The translations under genes were made by a program, and so were the position numbers. A DNA stretch of 64,000 bases, taken from positions 341,001 to 405,000 of the forward strand of contig JAQFVV010000151.1 in NCBI GenBank assembly GCA_028023455.1, read 5' to 3'. The DNA is from Epiperipatus broadwayi. Lineage: Eukaryota > Onychophora > Udeonychophora > Euonychophora > Peripatidae. This document shows, piece after piece, positions 1 to 13,449 of the stretch (the stretch's first letter is position 1; each line of letters begins with the position of its first letter). The notes beneath the pieces were generated by a model. That model was not told where the DNA came from, did no database searches, and was given only the letters and a program-made list of their open reading frames with translations.

Positions 1-2
1 AT

Positions 3-290
3 TTAATAAATAACCGGAACACAAGAATTTATCAACATAGGTATGTCTACAATAGGGTCAAAAATAAAAATGAAGGATCATCAGTATTCTGGGACCACCA
101 AGCAGCTACAGGCCATGTATTTGAACCTAGTTCTGCCCAAATAATTTGTACAGAAAAAAATGATGCCAAAAGAAAACTTAAAGAAGCTTTCTATATAGCA
201 AATGACATTAATGCGATTAATAGAAGAAAGGAATGTTTTGCTCTCTCTCTCAACAATGGACTAATTAAAAATTCAAATGCATTTGCATAA
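3..290 (+). mobile_element. Penelope-like element, C-terminal GIY-YIG region (partial, open at window edge)
   Basis: An open frame runs from base 3 without a stop to TAA at 288-290 (95 residues) and is cut by the left edge of the window. It aligns block by block with the PLE endonuclease tail at 63.0-63.7 kb: an RIYQHRYVYNR block, then SVFWDH, then a T-G-H segment, then KRKLKEAFYI and INRRKECF. In PLEs this part follows the GIY-YIG signature and ends the single polyprotein (reverse transcriptase plus GIY-YIG endonuclease) that drives target-primed insertion. The sequence is clearly diverged from the 63 kb copies, so it is a second subfamily or an older copy. The reverse transcriptase part would lie left of the window. 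The undamaged frame suggests limited age. Family assignment rests on recognised motifs and on the internal match. Confidence 0.75.
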
Positions 291-1352
291 TCATAACAAT
301 CGTTAGTTACAAAGCTATGAGTATGAGATTCAAACATGAATTCTCGAAAGCGCTTAGCAAAGCTATTATAAATTAGAGTAAAATTATAGCTTCACTACTT
401 AATGCGAAAAAAAGTCGCATACTTATAATTACAATTTTACTAGTGAAGAGAAAAACAATTTATTAATAAATAAAAGTAGAATAGAAAAACTTTATTTGAT
501 GGATGTATATGACTAAAAATAAAATAAAAGTGCGTATCTATTTTTTTTTTTTTTAAAGCCTCATTTTTAACGATTTAAATAAAGCTAAAAAATATCAAGG
601 TAATAAAAGTCCAATCATTTTTTCAACAGCTTTACCATATACACATCATTTCCCCGTTCAATCTCAACTACAAGTCTATAAATCACTTTTGTTGCCTATT
701 TTCATCTTAAAATGTGTTAGAAAGAGATAAATACTTGCCCTTTTATCATTCCCATATAATATTGCAAAAGGAAACTGATCTTTGAAATCTATGTTGGGAA
801 AACGCTAGTGAAAAAAATATTGCTGATATCTTTTTTGAAATTTAAAGAATTTATATTCTATAGTCTATTTAACAAGCAAAGAAAATAATTGGAATAAAAA
901 AATTTATAGTTGCTATAATACTTAGATTATACTAATGCAATCCTGGGTTTAATATTATTATTGCAATAAAAAAAAAATTTAACAGTTTTAGATCGTTTTT
1001 TTTTTATTTCTCAAAATTAGTCATTATCATCATCAGCCATTCGCAAATGAATATGGCCATTTCCACTCTAAGAGAAAAAAAGACAAAATAATACATTAGA
1101 GATGTTTTGCCGTGACCATATAAATCAATCTGTGACCAGCTAATCCGGTCATATGTAGAACACACTTGATCATTATTCTATTTATTTGATATTTCGCTGT
1201 GCAATGTTTTAATTTCTTCCACAGAAAACTTTTTGAAATACTTCAATATCTTATTTAATTGTAGCTCCCCAATGTATATGCTCTGCCATAGATAGCCCAA
1301 TGAAAACAACTGGCATTGTACTTTTTTAAAAGTCTTTGAAATAATAGTTGTA
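291..1352. other. PLE 3' flank, then AT-rich DNA
   Basis: The first 60-70 bases after the PLE stop (a GCATTTGCATAAT motif, then a GCTATGAGTATGA block and a GAAAGCGCTTAGC block) resemble the sequence after the stop of the minus-strand PLE at 62.9-63.0 kb, so they are probably PLE 3' untranslated sequence. A weak hairpin (cttcacta / tagtgaag) lies around 390-445. The rest is AT-rich with T runs. No gene is seen. Confidence 0.4.
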
Positions 1353-1453
1353 ATTTTTTTTTTTTTTCCATGTGTCAAAGCATCGACCGGGGAGCGAACC
1401 CGGGACAACTGCTTGTAAGGCAGCTTTGCTAACCACTCGGCCACCAACGCTTC
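1353..1453 (-). mobile_element. tRNA-derived SINE, family A, copy 1
   Basis: Read on the minus strand this is a short tRNA-like unit followed by GATGCTTTGACACATGG and an A run. It has a box A-like segment (GGCCGAGTGGTTAGC), a 5-bp anticodon stem around the 7-nt loop CTTACAA (anticodon TAC, valine-like), a perfect 5-bp T stem (CCGGG/CCCGG) around TTCGCTC, and an acceptor-like GCGTTGG. Two more units with the same head and tail lie at 20979 and 56536, and the A tail follows directly. It is therefore a SINE rather than a working tRNA gene. No clear target duplication is visible at this copy. Confidence 0.7.
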
Positions 1454-4400
1454 GTATTTTATCCTCGAATTAAATTTTTCTAATCCCTTTATGCTACATC
1501 AGTTGTGTGTCTTTCTGTTCAATAAATTAAGTAAAATATTAGCTCTACAAGCATATTAACATATTAAAAGCAGCAGCAGCATATGTGTTGCCCCCAAATA
1601 TCTAAGTTCACTTTTCTATTTAAAAAGTTGCTGTGATATTTAAAATTGGTTTTAACAGAAATACACATTTTTATACATATTAAATATGCCATAGCTAAAT
1701 TACACTCGGCCATACTACAATTCTTTTGAATGAGCTGCTAAATTGAAACATTTCTTTATTTCAAATGAAAGTGCGATTGAGAATAATTTAGTTATGAGGT
1801 ATTTAAAATATTCTATATAGATTTCAGCTAGTGTTAGGCATTGTTTCTATTTATTTTTATGTATGTACATTGGATTGTTATAATTTGATCTACAGATATC
1901 AAACTTCCTATACTCATATATTTGATAACATTCATTTTAAATTTGTATTAATTTGATATTGATAAATACTAAGCAAATGATACTGGTATGAGTGACTATA
2001 AACTGTGCCAAGGAAAAAAGTGCTCATTTAACCAGAAGTGCATCTTGAAATCACTTTCAGATGACTTTATTCCTATGTTTCAAAAATTGTGTGATGTAAT
2101 AGAAATTTTAAATGAAACTGAATATAACAAACTATTTTGAAAGGTACAAAGCTCCTGAAAATCTAGAAAAATGTTACATCCTGCGTTCATATATTAAGCC
2201 AATTTACCATAGAATAAACCTTGGATATTGATAATCATTTAACAAAGTATATCATCAAAATGATATCATATTATTGCGATGATGGAGTGTGTTTACTTTG
2301 TTGTTGTTCATCCTCTTTGTTCACTATTAAATTTTCCATATATTATACATTTTTCTAATAAATTACATAACTTCAGAGGTGATCAAGATAAAACAATTTC
2401 TGCCTAAATGTATGTGCAACAAACAAAAAAATTCAGATATCTGCCCAATTTGTTTTCACTGCCATACAGATATTTTTTACTTTTTTCCTACTATTTTTCT
2501 CACTCTCTATCTTCCATACTTATGAAGATGTGAATTTTCACTTTTAAAGATATATCTCTACTTCTAAAAAAATTGTTCAGATCTTTAATGTGATTCTGCT
2601 AAGTGGTAATGCAGTCTTGATTACTAAATTCTTTTCTGTTGATGAAAGATCCAAATAGAACAAAACTGCTTATTATAAGTTTTGAAATCAGATTGTAGCT
2701 CTAGTAACATAATATTTGTTCTCTTCATATTTAGCTATAATCTGAGTAGTAGATGATTTGCTCATCAACTAGATATCACTACTATCTATTTTAGGAAATA
2801 AAGCAAATGAATCAATATTATTAATTAACCCAAATATTGAGTTTTGCAATATCCATAAAAAAATCCACACAATATCTATACTATTTTTAAAACTTTGTAC
2901 AAAGTCTGAAAATTCACATATAACACAACTACAAATAAAGGGAGATTTAAAGTCCTTAAAAGTATCTGTAGTAACATTTTTGATTATTGTCTAAAGTTAG
3001 ATCTATATAGATAACTTACAAGTTCATAAGTTTGTGATGAAATCATAGTTACCAAATTTTTTTTAAACAAAAACAAATTATTGTAAACACTATGCAATCA
3101 TTAAATGATAACATAATAAATAGATGAAAAAAATATTTAACTCTTTAATTTAATAAAAACCAAGCCCACAATATGATGATATTAACACACTGACTATTAA
3201 CTGCTAAAGAAACTCATGGGTGATATTTTTTTCTAGTTGACCACTAAAAGTTAATTCATAAATATTTGTTTATTTTTTGTTATTAATCATGCTCATACTG
3301 CAAACACACTTCCCAAATGGTAAATAAAAGAATAACTTTCAGACAAGAGGGTTAACTGTGAATAAGAAATAAATAGCGCTACATCAAGAAAACCTCCTAC
3401 TGCCTTGTAGGATAAGATGTTGGTTCATCAACAACTAAGTACTGTTTCTGATACAAACAGTCTTGGCTATCTCTCTCTTCTCCTATTACTTTCAGTTCCC
3501 TAAGTTAATATAGCATTTAATCATTATCAACCCTTTCATCTCTTTACCAATATGACCATAGATGGGTGTTTGTGCAATCATATTTCCACTTTTAATTATA
3601 TGTGCAGTAATTCTGATTCCAATTCACTTTTTCATCAATCAATATCAACAAGGCATCAGAAAATGCTCACATATGAGAATTGGAAAATGTGGATTTGCTT
3701 CTGGACTATCACTGCCTCATCCACAAAAGTCATGCTCAAGTTATTTTTTAGGAAATCTGTCATGTCAGAAATGAAGGTGTTATTTTATAACAGTTGGGCT
3801 TTGTAGTATCACAACAAGCTGAAAAACATACTGATTGATCTTAGAATGTCAGTACCATATTTAAAGAATTAGTTATGTTCATAGATTGTCCAAGATTTCT
3901 TTTGTGCAATAAATTTAGTATCATAACATTTTTCTAAATTGCAGTAACATATCACTGCAATGAAATACTCTATCTTTTATTATGTTAAAAGTACAGCAGT
4001 ACATCAGAATCTGTGCTGCACTTCAACATCTGAGTCCACTGTTCTACTTAAAAAGCTATCAGGATATATAAATTGGCTCACATTCTCAGGCTGATAATTA
4101 TGAAACCTAAAAGTTGCTGAAAATGTTCTGCCAATACTGGATGATAAAACATTCAATATATTTTTTAAAAATAACTATTTACTAAATCAAACTATACATG
4201 TTGCATTACAAAACAATAAGTACATTCTGTAGAAGTTTTATGAATTGTAAACTGGCAAGTTCAGCACAACATTAGCACATTGCAAATACAGAATCCCAGA
4301 TGATGAAGTTCTTGTTTTTGTTTAAATAAATTCATTCCACCACCAAACCCCTATCACAACTTGATTTCTGATTTAATAAGCCAACTATAAACAGTTACAA

Positions 4401-7400
4401 AAACCATCTTTGTAAAATTGGATTGTTGGAGCAAATACATATCCTTGTTCAACACCAAATTTCATTTCAAATTTTCCACTTTCAATAATACTTATTTTAT
4501 TACTCAAAAATTGTATGGTTGTTTTCTATTCTATGGTTAGCATCAACGCCATCAAATGGCTGACACAATAGAATAAAAAACTACCAATTGTATAATACAA
4601 ACAAATTTTGATGGATAACAACCAATTTCAAACAGCTTCCAGATCACTGTATCAATTTTTTTCTTCATATTTGGGGGTAATTATTTAATTACGCATTGTA
4701 TTATTATATTTACTTGAAGCATAATTAGCATGTATAAATTTACTGCAGTGTTTGTTTTTAATAAAAGACATTTTAAAATCTTTTCACTTCTCTGTAGTAA
4801 AGAAATATAATTAATACTGGAATAACCTTTGTTTAATAATAATTAATATCAATTGTTTTAATTTTTTTGCTTTTTCAGTTCAAAATCTATTTCAAAATAA
4901 AATCAATTATTAATAAAATCTATCAGAAACAAGTTCATAAAATGTCACTATGTATTATTTATAATATTGATTAAGCTCTTTTATGTTCCATTCAACTTAA
5001 AGCTTAAAAGTCTTACTTAAGACACTATAACGCAAAGACAAAACATCGATCCGATTAATCTACTAATATTAACTTTCCAATCAGTTCTTTATAAAAATAT
5101 TGAGCGATTTCAAGAAATACTTAGTTAAAGAAAACTTCCTCTTCAACGCAGAAAATATTCTGCATTCACACACATTCAAAGAAGAAAGCTTTGGAAAGAC
5201 AAATATTGATTTTACACGACTTTATATTAACGTCACGAAAATAAAAATCGTATAACGTCAAGGACTAAGTTTTATTCCAAGATTATTAGTTATTGAAAAA
5301 AAAAAATTAAGCTAATATTTTTTTAAAGAATTTTCTAATAAAACCCTATTCATCTGTTACAAAATGAGATTTACAACCTATAAAACAAAATCTTTAAGTA
5401 CATTTCAAAAAATGAATTAGTAAATTAATTATAAAGTTGAAAGAATATACATATGCTACTAATAGAATATATGACGTGATATCTTTAAAGATTGTTTAAT
5501 AATAAATAATGGTGAATTTGTGCTTCTCTGATAGATCGTATACTATGAAGATCTCTTTTTATTGCATTACCCACCCCCCGCGAAGATTCTTTGCTGGAAA
5601 ATCAATGTCAACACATTACAAATTAGGCAGTGCTGCATAACTTGCAGCTGGTAATATTAGATATTTATTTGATGATCAACGTTAACAGCCAGAGTGACTA
5701 TGATCCAACCACATTACTAATTAAAAATTATTCAGTTACCTTGAATATGGGTTTAAATTTAGTTCCACTATCAGTGGAAATTAACTATTGTACTACCAGA
5801 TCTAAATTTTGGAAAATATACAATATATATTAACATCATTGTAAAATGTAATCCTTGAATTTCATACTTTTTTCAAGAAGAATTAAATAGAAAATAAAAA
5901 TTATTAGTTTGTGCATTCCCGAATTTTATTATTATAATATTTTTTATTTAATTAATTAAATAATTTATTGCTTGAGGATTCAAAAGAAGTCTAAGTGCAC
6001 AGAGTAATGGAATGGAGCTGTAATTCACGGATTTTCAATTCCACAGCCCACCATTCCATTACGGTATTAAAATATACAGGATACTATAATAGTCATAAAT
6101 TAAGAAAAATCAAAAAATTACATCTTTTTTAATTAAAAAAAGTTAATTAATAATATTACACACACTGTTCATATCTGTTAGAAATCATTTCAAAAGAAAA
6201 TTTAAATTCACATTAAATAAGGGCATTTGTGATTTATAATAATTCACACATCAAGTTTTACTATAATTTCTAGTATTAACTTTTTCTTTGAAAAATGAAA
6301 TGCCTAGTGATTAAAAAAGTCCAATCATGTGACTCTTTTTTTTTACACACACATTATATTTTGGTCACATCCTTTGCTATTCACTCAGTGTTCTGTATTA
6401 CATCACAGTTAGTGCTTTTACTCTGTTATACTCGATGTCTAACAACATAGAAAAATAATCGGTGGCAAATGTAATAAGATTATATTCTTGAGTATCTTCA
6501 ACTCTACCAAGAACTGTTCCCTTTTTATTTCAAATTCTTTTATGCCCTTCTGATACCATACTTCATCATTTTAAATCAACAGATATCTACTCATTTATTT
6601 TTGAATAAATTTATTATGCAAATTAAAGAATAGCAAACTTTCTTAATTATTTTAAATTGCACTAACAAATTAGCATCCGATTTAATGATTAGATTTATAA
6701 AAATGCAAACATAATTCTATTGTGATACTATTCTAAGTAAAATGAACAAGTAAGTATATACAGCATAAATTCCATTCAAAACTAATTAAACAAAAAAGTT
6801 AATAAAAAGATAAATAACTGACTGATTTATTACTTGGAAGATCATATAATGTTTGAACACAGAAATAACAGGTTATATTTTGATCCAGAAACCTTCATAT
6901 CATATGAACAATCATATAAACAGCATAAAAATGGTCAAAAGTATAAAAACTGCATGTATAATGTTAAAAATGCCATATTTAATTATATAACATTCTCTTG
7001 ACCTACAGGAAGTAATCCACTTATATATTAGTTTTTTAAAATAGAGAAATGAAATTTACAATGTTAGAACAACCCTAAACCATATAAAACAAGGTTACAT
7101 GTACATCTAACATGCAATTGGTTTTTATCATTGCCTAAAATATTTGCTATATTTGTTACCTTTTATATATATCCTTCAATGATAGGTTAGCAAAATGATT
7201 TAACAGTACTCTGTTGAGTTATCAGAATCAGAAATCAACTCTCTCATATAAACACGATTCTAAAGCTACATGAAAAGAGAATGTTTTCATCTGGTAAACA
7301 ATTTCATCCTTATATCTCTATATAAATCTGAGTCCACAGATTTAAATAGTCATTTTGCATTTATTTGGATATCATAATCAGAAATCACATATATAATGTT

Positions 7401-8230
7401 GGAAAATGCTAATAATATTACATATGGTAGACTTATAATTGTCCATTTATATACTTTTTAAAATGATAAAAAATTAACTGTCCCATAGTATCAAGGCTAT
7501 GTTTACATTGGTAATGTTTATTATGTAATAAATATTGTAATAAAAAATAACAGTGAATATAATGATAATAATATATTATTTTAAAAAAAGTAAAACCATA
7601 GAAGTACTTTCAGTTAATCATTTAACTTTCTTCAACTGTCATTTCAATTCAAATATAACAGAAGTAAACATCAAGTTATCTCCTATGATTCCTAAATTTT
7701 AATATTAACAAACTGTCAATTAATTATAAACATTATATTTCTATTTATGAAAATGGCCTTCTTAATTTTACTTTATTATGGTTTCTCTCCTCATAAACAA
7801 TCTTAACAATTTCAATATCAAAAATAAAGTTAAACTTAAATATTTTTTCATGATCAAAGAAAACAGAAGTTGTTACTAAATCAGTATTATACTTATTTTT
7901 TATACCTTATAAAATAATTGCACTCTTTTAATCTTTTCTCCAGATTATATCTCATGTATTCACATAAAATTTAGTAAATCACATTGTTTTTTTTTGTTTG
8001 CAAGGTTGCATATTTTTAGTATTATTTACCAGTCTATTAACAGTATAATTTTTTTTATGTTATCATTATATTCATTATTATTTTTATTACTATATATATA
8101 TGGGGCTGCAAATGTAAATAATTATTTTTTGCATTTACTTGGTGGTCTATCAAGGGCATGGGTGATAAAAATAATTTAACAGCATTCTTTAGAGTTTTAA
8201 AATTAGAAATTACATAAAAAAGTAGCAAAT
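1454..8230. other. Long AT-rich stretch without recognised genes
   Basis: About 6.8 kb with no convincing coding frame, RNA gene or mobile element. Short open frames around 3552-3806 and 5630-5833 look like chance. A motif near 3560-3615 (GTGTTTGTGCAATCA, then AATTATATGTGCAG) resembles 57085-57130, so a diverged dispersed repeat may be present. A hairpin with 11-bp perfect arms (TAATGGAATGG / CCATTCCATTA) lies at 6005-6061. Confidence 0.5.
6005..6061. repeat. Hairpin with 11-bp perfect arms
   Basis: TAATGGAATGG at 6005-6015 is the exact reverse complement of CCATTCCATTA at 6051-6061. Further imperfect pairing (ctgtaattc / caattccacag) continues inward. It could be the remnant of a small palindromic element. 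No function is assigned. Confidence 0.5.
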
Positions 8231-8238
8231 TTTCCTTA

Positions 8239-8376
8239 CATAGTGCCACCTAGTATAAGCTCTAGTAATCAATAAATATTTAATGACTGTACAATATAAT
8301 CCCTATCCAGAGCCTATTAATCCAATATTCCCAGACTCATTTCTTGCTTATGGCTTTCATCAGTGAGAACCTTGGA
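8239..8376 (+). mobile_element. Fold-back element family 1, single arm
   Basis: This is one arm of a recurrent unit. It starts TAGTGCCACCTAGT, passes through TCTAGTAATCAATAAAT, then AATATTCCCAGACT and TTTCATCAGTGAGAACCTTGG. The same unit is found at 8660, 9110, 26776, 44141, 48706 and 57560, in several cases followed by its own reverse complement. No protein is encoded, so it is non-autonomous. Confidence 0.55.
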
Positions 8377-8659
8377 TGTGGAAACAGTGTGCTCCTGGAT
8401 TTTTAAATCTAATGCATCCCTTCCACATTCAAACTTTTATTCTTTTGGTTAACTATAAGGCTAACTGCCTAAATTTAAAAAAAAAAACAATATTGTTTCA
8501 ATCCCAAAACAATTTACTTATACAGTCATATAGACTGGAATCCAGTTCAGTATCTATATATTTTGGTGTCTGTTTTTTTTAAATAACCATAATCACCATT
8601 ATTCTCCAGCATTGGTATTCTTAAGCTTGCATAAGCTGTTAAAACAATAACAATTTTTT

Positions 8660-8985
8660 CCACATAATACTGTCATTTAGGACAAGCTCTAATAATCAAT
8701 ATATGCAAGAAGGTTAAGCATTGTAATCCCAAAGGTTAAGCATTATAATCCTCATCAGCTGTCCCAGATCAAAGGTTTCTCATTATTGAGAGTCATAAGC
8801 TAGAAACAAGTCTGGGGATATTGGATAGATAGGCACTGGATGGAAATTACAATGCATAACATTCTAGCATCTATTGATTACTAGATTTTACATTATGAGG
8901 CACTATTGTCTAAAAAAAAGTGAACTTTTTAGCAGCTCATGTAAGCATAAGAAAATGTAATCATGTGATGTTTTAATGGCTAATA
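8660..8985. mobile_element. Fold-back element family 1, both arms
   Basis: Left arm at about 8660-8765 (GACAAGCTCTAATAATCAA, ending near CTCATCAGCT). Right arm at about 8770-8910 in reverse complement (GAGAGTCATAAGCTAGAAAC, TCTGGGGATATTGGAT, ATTCTAGCATCTATTGATTAC, GAGGCACTATTGT). A flank, GTAAGCATAAGAAAATGTAATCATGTGATG, recurs beside the next copy and at 44.32 kb in diverged form, so the element may extend to about 8985. Confidence 0.55.
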
Positions 8986-9109
8986 TCAATCCTAGCCAAA
9001 TGATAATGCCTGACTATGGTCATTAAAAAACAAAGACATCAAATTACATAGATACTGAACTGGATTCATATCTATATGGTTGCATAAATAAATTGCTTAA
9101 ATTGAAAAC

Positions 9110-9415
9110 ATTATTGGACTATAAGTTTGAGCTAATAGCTGTATAGTTAGCCAAAAGGTAAAAGATGGGTGCTGTAGATATGCATTAGATATAAAAATCC
9201 AGATGCATTCCTCCCAGATTCAAAGTTCATCATTGATAAAAACCATAACCTAGAAACTAATATGGGGATTTTAGATAGCTAAATACTGGTTAGGAAATGT
9301 ATAATCTTTTAGAAACTATTAATTACTAGAGCTTGCATTAAGTGACACTATTGTATGGAAGTATATTATCAGCTTGGATAAGCATAAAAAATGTGATCTT
9401 GTGATGTTTTAATGG
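9110..9415. mobile_element. Fold-back element family 1, degraded copy
   Basis: The right arm is clear at 9215-9358 (CATAACCTAGAAACTAATATGG, ATTAATTACTAGAGCTTGCA, GACACTATTGTATGG) and is followed by the same flank as the copy at 8660 (AAGCATAAAAAATGTGATC, TTGTGATGTTTTAATGG). The left arm at 9110-9215 is poorly preserved. Together with the previous entry it makes two neighbouring copies about 440 bases apart in the same orientation. Confidence 0.45.
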
Positions 9416-9419
9416 TTAA

Positions 9420-10690
9420 ATTACATATAAATATATCAAACTCATTAAATATTAAGATAACTGATTGCACATTTTAAAGTGAAAAAATGTTTTTTTAAAA
9501 AATCATAAAATAGAATAATCCATGTTGCTTTGAATTATCTAATTATATAATATTCAATACACATAAATGAAATCTACAAGGTTTTCTATTATATATCACA
9601 AATATTGTGTATTTATATTAACAGAAAAACAAGCGCCAGCACAAATATTTATACCTATACGAAATAGCTACAACAAATGTCATTTAAATATCAAATTAAT
9701 TTAAAATTTATATCCCTTAATATTCTGAATATCTCTTCTCATTAAAATAATAGTTTCCTGCGATGTTTCAATAGAAGAGCATATCTTGACGAAATGTATA
9801 ATTAAAATTCCTTTTGGAAAACCAAGATATTGATGTTGTCATCATTAAGCAAATTAGAAAATATCAATTTCTCTCCTCTCTCTACGTGTGTGTGAGTGTG
9901 TATATATATATATATAGTCAATCTCAGAGCATTCTCGTTCAAATATGGTACCTATAATTATTATTTGTAAGCAAACTCTTAACGAGTCATTTTTAATAAA
10001 CTTGCAAATACAATTTTACATCTTTAATTAAGCAATAGTAAAAAGTTATTTACATGCTGTTAAAATTAGTAATATATATAGGCAGACATATGCAACCATA
10101 AAAAAGAAAAAAGTAATATAAATGTCTTAAAAGCTTATGACTTTATAATGTGGCCTAAAACTATTTGCTCTAATAATTCATTTGTAAAACATAAAAAAGG
10201 CAGGTTGAACTTCCATTAACATGATTAATCCTTTTCTTAGCTCTATGAGATTGCGCTTACTTCGAAGAATATTTTAATCAATATAAAGTGATTTACTTTT
10301 TTTTAACCAATGAACTTCGCACTTATATGCATTATAATGAACACATTGCTAAAATTAAATGAATTTATGGAAGCAGAAATTATATATATAAGCACATTAA
10401 GATGCAAATACTTATTTTGTCTATATGGATGTAGAAACCTTAATATGAAGACTTCCTATAGAAAGATATTTTAAATATATTGCATAATGATTTACATAAT
10501 TAAGTAAAATGTATTAACTTTTCCAATATTTTGCGACTATTTTTCATTTTAAAATTAATAAATTCTAATTCAATACAATTTTTCAAATGTTAAAGCAAAA
10601 TTAACAGATATTAAATATATTTATTATGTACAGCCAATGCTATTAGACCCAATTAACTTTATCCACTTCACCAATTGACTGTAAATTCTT
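9420..10690. other. AT-rich DNA with a GT/TA microsatellite
   Basis: No gene is seen. A short microsatellite (GTGTGTGTGAGTGTGTATATATATATATA) lies at about 9888-9916. The rest is AT-rich spacer. Confidence 0.5.
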
Positions 10691-12290
10691 ATAATAAAAA
10701 TAAAACATTTATTGTACTTACAGGTTTAGATAAAGCTTATGATACGATGGATACAAAAAAATTATGGAAAAGTTTGAAATATGGGAATGGTTTCTGGAAT
10801 TGTTAAACACGATTATAAAAATATATTTTATAAAACATTATTAGGGGACATAGAAACACTGAATATTAAATGTAAAATTGGAGTGGAAGAGGAATTTCCA
10901 TTTAATCTGGGTTTGTCTTCTTTTTTTTTTGTAGATTATATGGCATTTTCTGTGAATAATTTAAATGGTGTGGAATCCTTATTAGAGAAATATGAAGCTA
11001 GAAAAAAAGTATAAAAATTAAATTTAATGCAGAAAAACCTGAAATGTAGTATTTAATGAAAAGAATAACAATAAAGAATGAAAAATAATATAAATTTATC
11101 TTGAATAAGTGGATGAGTATAGATATTTAGATATCTTCTAAAATGAAAAATGGAGTTATGCAAATAGCTTGGAATTAGAGTTGAGGGAAGAAACCAAAAT
11201 AGAATGAAATTAATTAAAAAAACTGACCTTGATCATATATTAAATATAAGGTATATAGAAATATTTGAAAAGGTGTGATGGTGCATACTTTAAATTTTAT
11301 TAATACAAGTAAATAAAATAACTTTTCTTTATACATTGTTTTACATGCAAAAACTTAATAGCAATCTTCATCAGAACTGTTATTATCTTCTGTTAATATA
11401 AACATTAGAAGTTTTAAAAAAATAATAAAAGCTCTGATGAAGATTGCTGGATAATCAAAGCTAAAAGCCAATAAACAACAATAAGATTTTGTATTTAAAA
11501 GAGTATATAAAGAAAAGTTATTCTATTAATTTATTTATATTAATAATATAATAAATGCAAAAGAAAAAAAAGAAATAGCAAAGATTATTTTAGCATTTGT
11601 GACTAGGAAGGTCAGAAATTTGTAAACAGAATCTAAAAAGAAGTGGGTATGTATTGAATGGTAAATTGTGAACAGCCTGTTAGTTATGTGGGATGAAATT
11701 AGGGTGACTTATTTTTTAATGGGAAGAAAATCAAAAGTAAATTTTAAATGTTTGAAAAAATACAATAAATGAATGGGAACATATTAGTTAGGATAATGTT
11801 TAAATTGGAGCATGTGGGAAAAACAAACACATTGGGCAAGAAATTAGACTTTTAAAAAAAAATCATTTCCATGTATTCCTATAAGAAATGGAATATATAA
11901 AAAAAAATTTAGAAATATAAAATAAATATAAGTTTAAAAAAAAATAATTTGGAATTATATAGAACTACAAATATATAAAGGTTGTATAATAATACTAAAG
12001 AAATCTTATTATGTGGAGTTTTCGATATCAGGAAAAGAAGACAAGAATGGAATATGAATTTATATATTGTATATACAGTTTATATAGAGATAAGAAGGAG
12101 GTTACACAACATTTATTTTTGGAATATAGGATATTGAAAAAAGAATCAAGATAAATTGTATGGAAAGTGAAAGAAATTTTATGATTTTTTGCTTAGATTC
12201 TTCTTCTTCCAGACCTTGATTATACATGAGTACATTGTCAGAGAGATACATACATGAGAACATTTTTTCACTACTTTTTATCATTAAATA
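10690..12290 (+). mobile_element. Decayed LINE (non-LTR retrotransposon), reverse transcriptase to C-terminus
   Basis: Translated fragments in changing frames keep the order of a LINE ORF2. 'FIVLTGLDKAYDTMD' at 10710-10750 corresponds to RT motif A (a D-x-x-K-A-Y-D core). 'VDYMAFSVNNL' at about 10933-10965 is a damaged (Y/F)-A-D-D motif. 'KINAEKPE' follows, as in the RT thumb. 'EYRYLDIF' at about 11115 corresponds to the E-Y-x-Y-L-G block. A C-terminal 'EEVTQHLFLEYRILKKES' segment lies at about 12095-12150, with the zinc-binding cysteines lost. Between motif A and the ADD motif a large part of RT is missing, so the copy is internally deleted as well as full of stops and frameshifts. A fold-back element sits inside it at 11292. 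Wording of the blocks is close to the minus-strand LINE at 58.4-60.1 kb. Confidence 0.65.
11292..11545. mobile_element. Fold-back (palindromic) element inside a LINE remnant
   Basis: The left arm (about 11292-11395: AATAAAATAACTTTTCTTTATAC, then TAATAGCAATCTTCATCAGAACT) is the reverse complement of the right arm (about 11425-11545: AGCTCTGATGAAGATTGCT, then GTATATAAAGAAAAGTTATTC). The loop is around 30 bases. There is no coding content. It interrupts the LINE remnant and is therefore younger than it. Confidence 0.6.
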
Positions 12291-12299
12291 AACTCATGT

Positions 12300-13230
12300 C
12301 ACCAATTAGTCATGGAGATTTGAATCTAGTTTACCCCAAACTTTTTGCTATCTTTATTTTTTTTTAAAAATCTGTAATTTACAAAATATTCTCAGGAATT
12401 GATAGTATTATATTTAATAAAATTTTAATTAGTAAAACTCTGTTGTTTAACACAAAATTAAACTTTCACGTATGAATACTTAAACATTCCATGGATGTCA
12501 CATGATTACTTGAGCAATGGGTTATCTTTATTATCAATTAAGTGTTAAAAATAAATTATTATTAGCAGTAGCAGTAGTAGTAATAGTAAAAAAATATATT
12601 TTACTGAATATTAAATTTATGGTAATAAATTTAAATTACATGAGACAATGTAATTTATATTATTTGAATAAAGAAATGTTTCAAAACTTAAAAGTAATTG
12701 TGATGCTATGTATGAAGTCATCTTTATTAAAATTATTGATTTACTTAACAGATACCTGCAAACTTTTATCATTCTATTCAGAAACAAGTAATAACCCTCT
12801 ATTTTATATTGCTTATAAGCTCACAAAAAAAAATCAAGTCAGATGTCACATGACTTAATTTAAGCTTTGTATTGCTAATCCAGTTATCTACAAACTGAGA
12901 TGAACTTTTTTTAAATTAAAAAATCATTTATTAACAATGGTTTTACTAAATATAATTTTAATAACTCCTTAAAAGATTCAATAAACTTGATTCTAAACTA
13001 GTATTTGCCCGAAGGCTAGTGATGATGGTATTTTAGATGTGATAATCCAACATATTATAACATTTGATTCTAAACTACTTCTAGATAATGTACTCTGAGT
13101 AATAATGATATATTGGATGGAAAATAATAAAAGATGAGGTTTCAAATTTTTTAACAAAATCTTTGCCCTACTTAATAGTCTCAGCAGGCATCCCATTCCA
13201 AATGTTTATAAAATATCCCATGTATAAAAG
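12300..13230. other. AT-rich DNA, no gene recognised
   Basis: A 113-codon open frame at 12517-12858 includes a CAG/TAG-type simple repeat translated as valines and shows no recognisable domain, so it is treated as chance. A GTGATGATGGTATTTTAGATGTG segment at 13018-13040 resembles the end of fold-back family 3. Confidence 0.4.
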
Positions 13231-13347
13231 TGCAATGGTAGAATGATAGACTCTGAAGCTAAAGGCTTATAATTTAGGGCTCAAACCCAACATTTCCAGT
13301 GCTCAAATTTTTTAAGAACCCCTGAACAATAAAACCATTTGATTATT
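13231..13347 (+). mobile_element. SINE family B, copy 1
   Basis: A unit of about 115 bases with a tRNA-like box A (GCAATGGTAGAATGATAGACT), a box B-like GGGCTCAAACCC, a CCAGTGCTCAA segment, and a terminal CCTGAACAATAAAACCATTTGATTATT. The same order of blocks recurs at nine places in the window on both strands. Confidence 0.6.
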
Positions 13348-13449
13348 TTTTTATATAATTATACAAATCAAAACCTTCTAATATTTAATAATAAACAGAT
13401 TTCCATAAAAATCTCATGTTCTGCATCATGTATCATCCTGCATTATTTA

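Noticed and set aside
3552-3806. Two overlapping open frames with hydrophobic start
   Set aside because: No splice or domain support. The region resembles 57.09 kb at the DNA level, which suggests a dispersed repeat.
12517-12858. 113-codon plus-strand open frame
   Set aside because: Part of it is a simple repeat translated as valines. It has no domain or splice signals and a composition like the surrounding AT-rich DNA.
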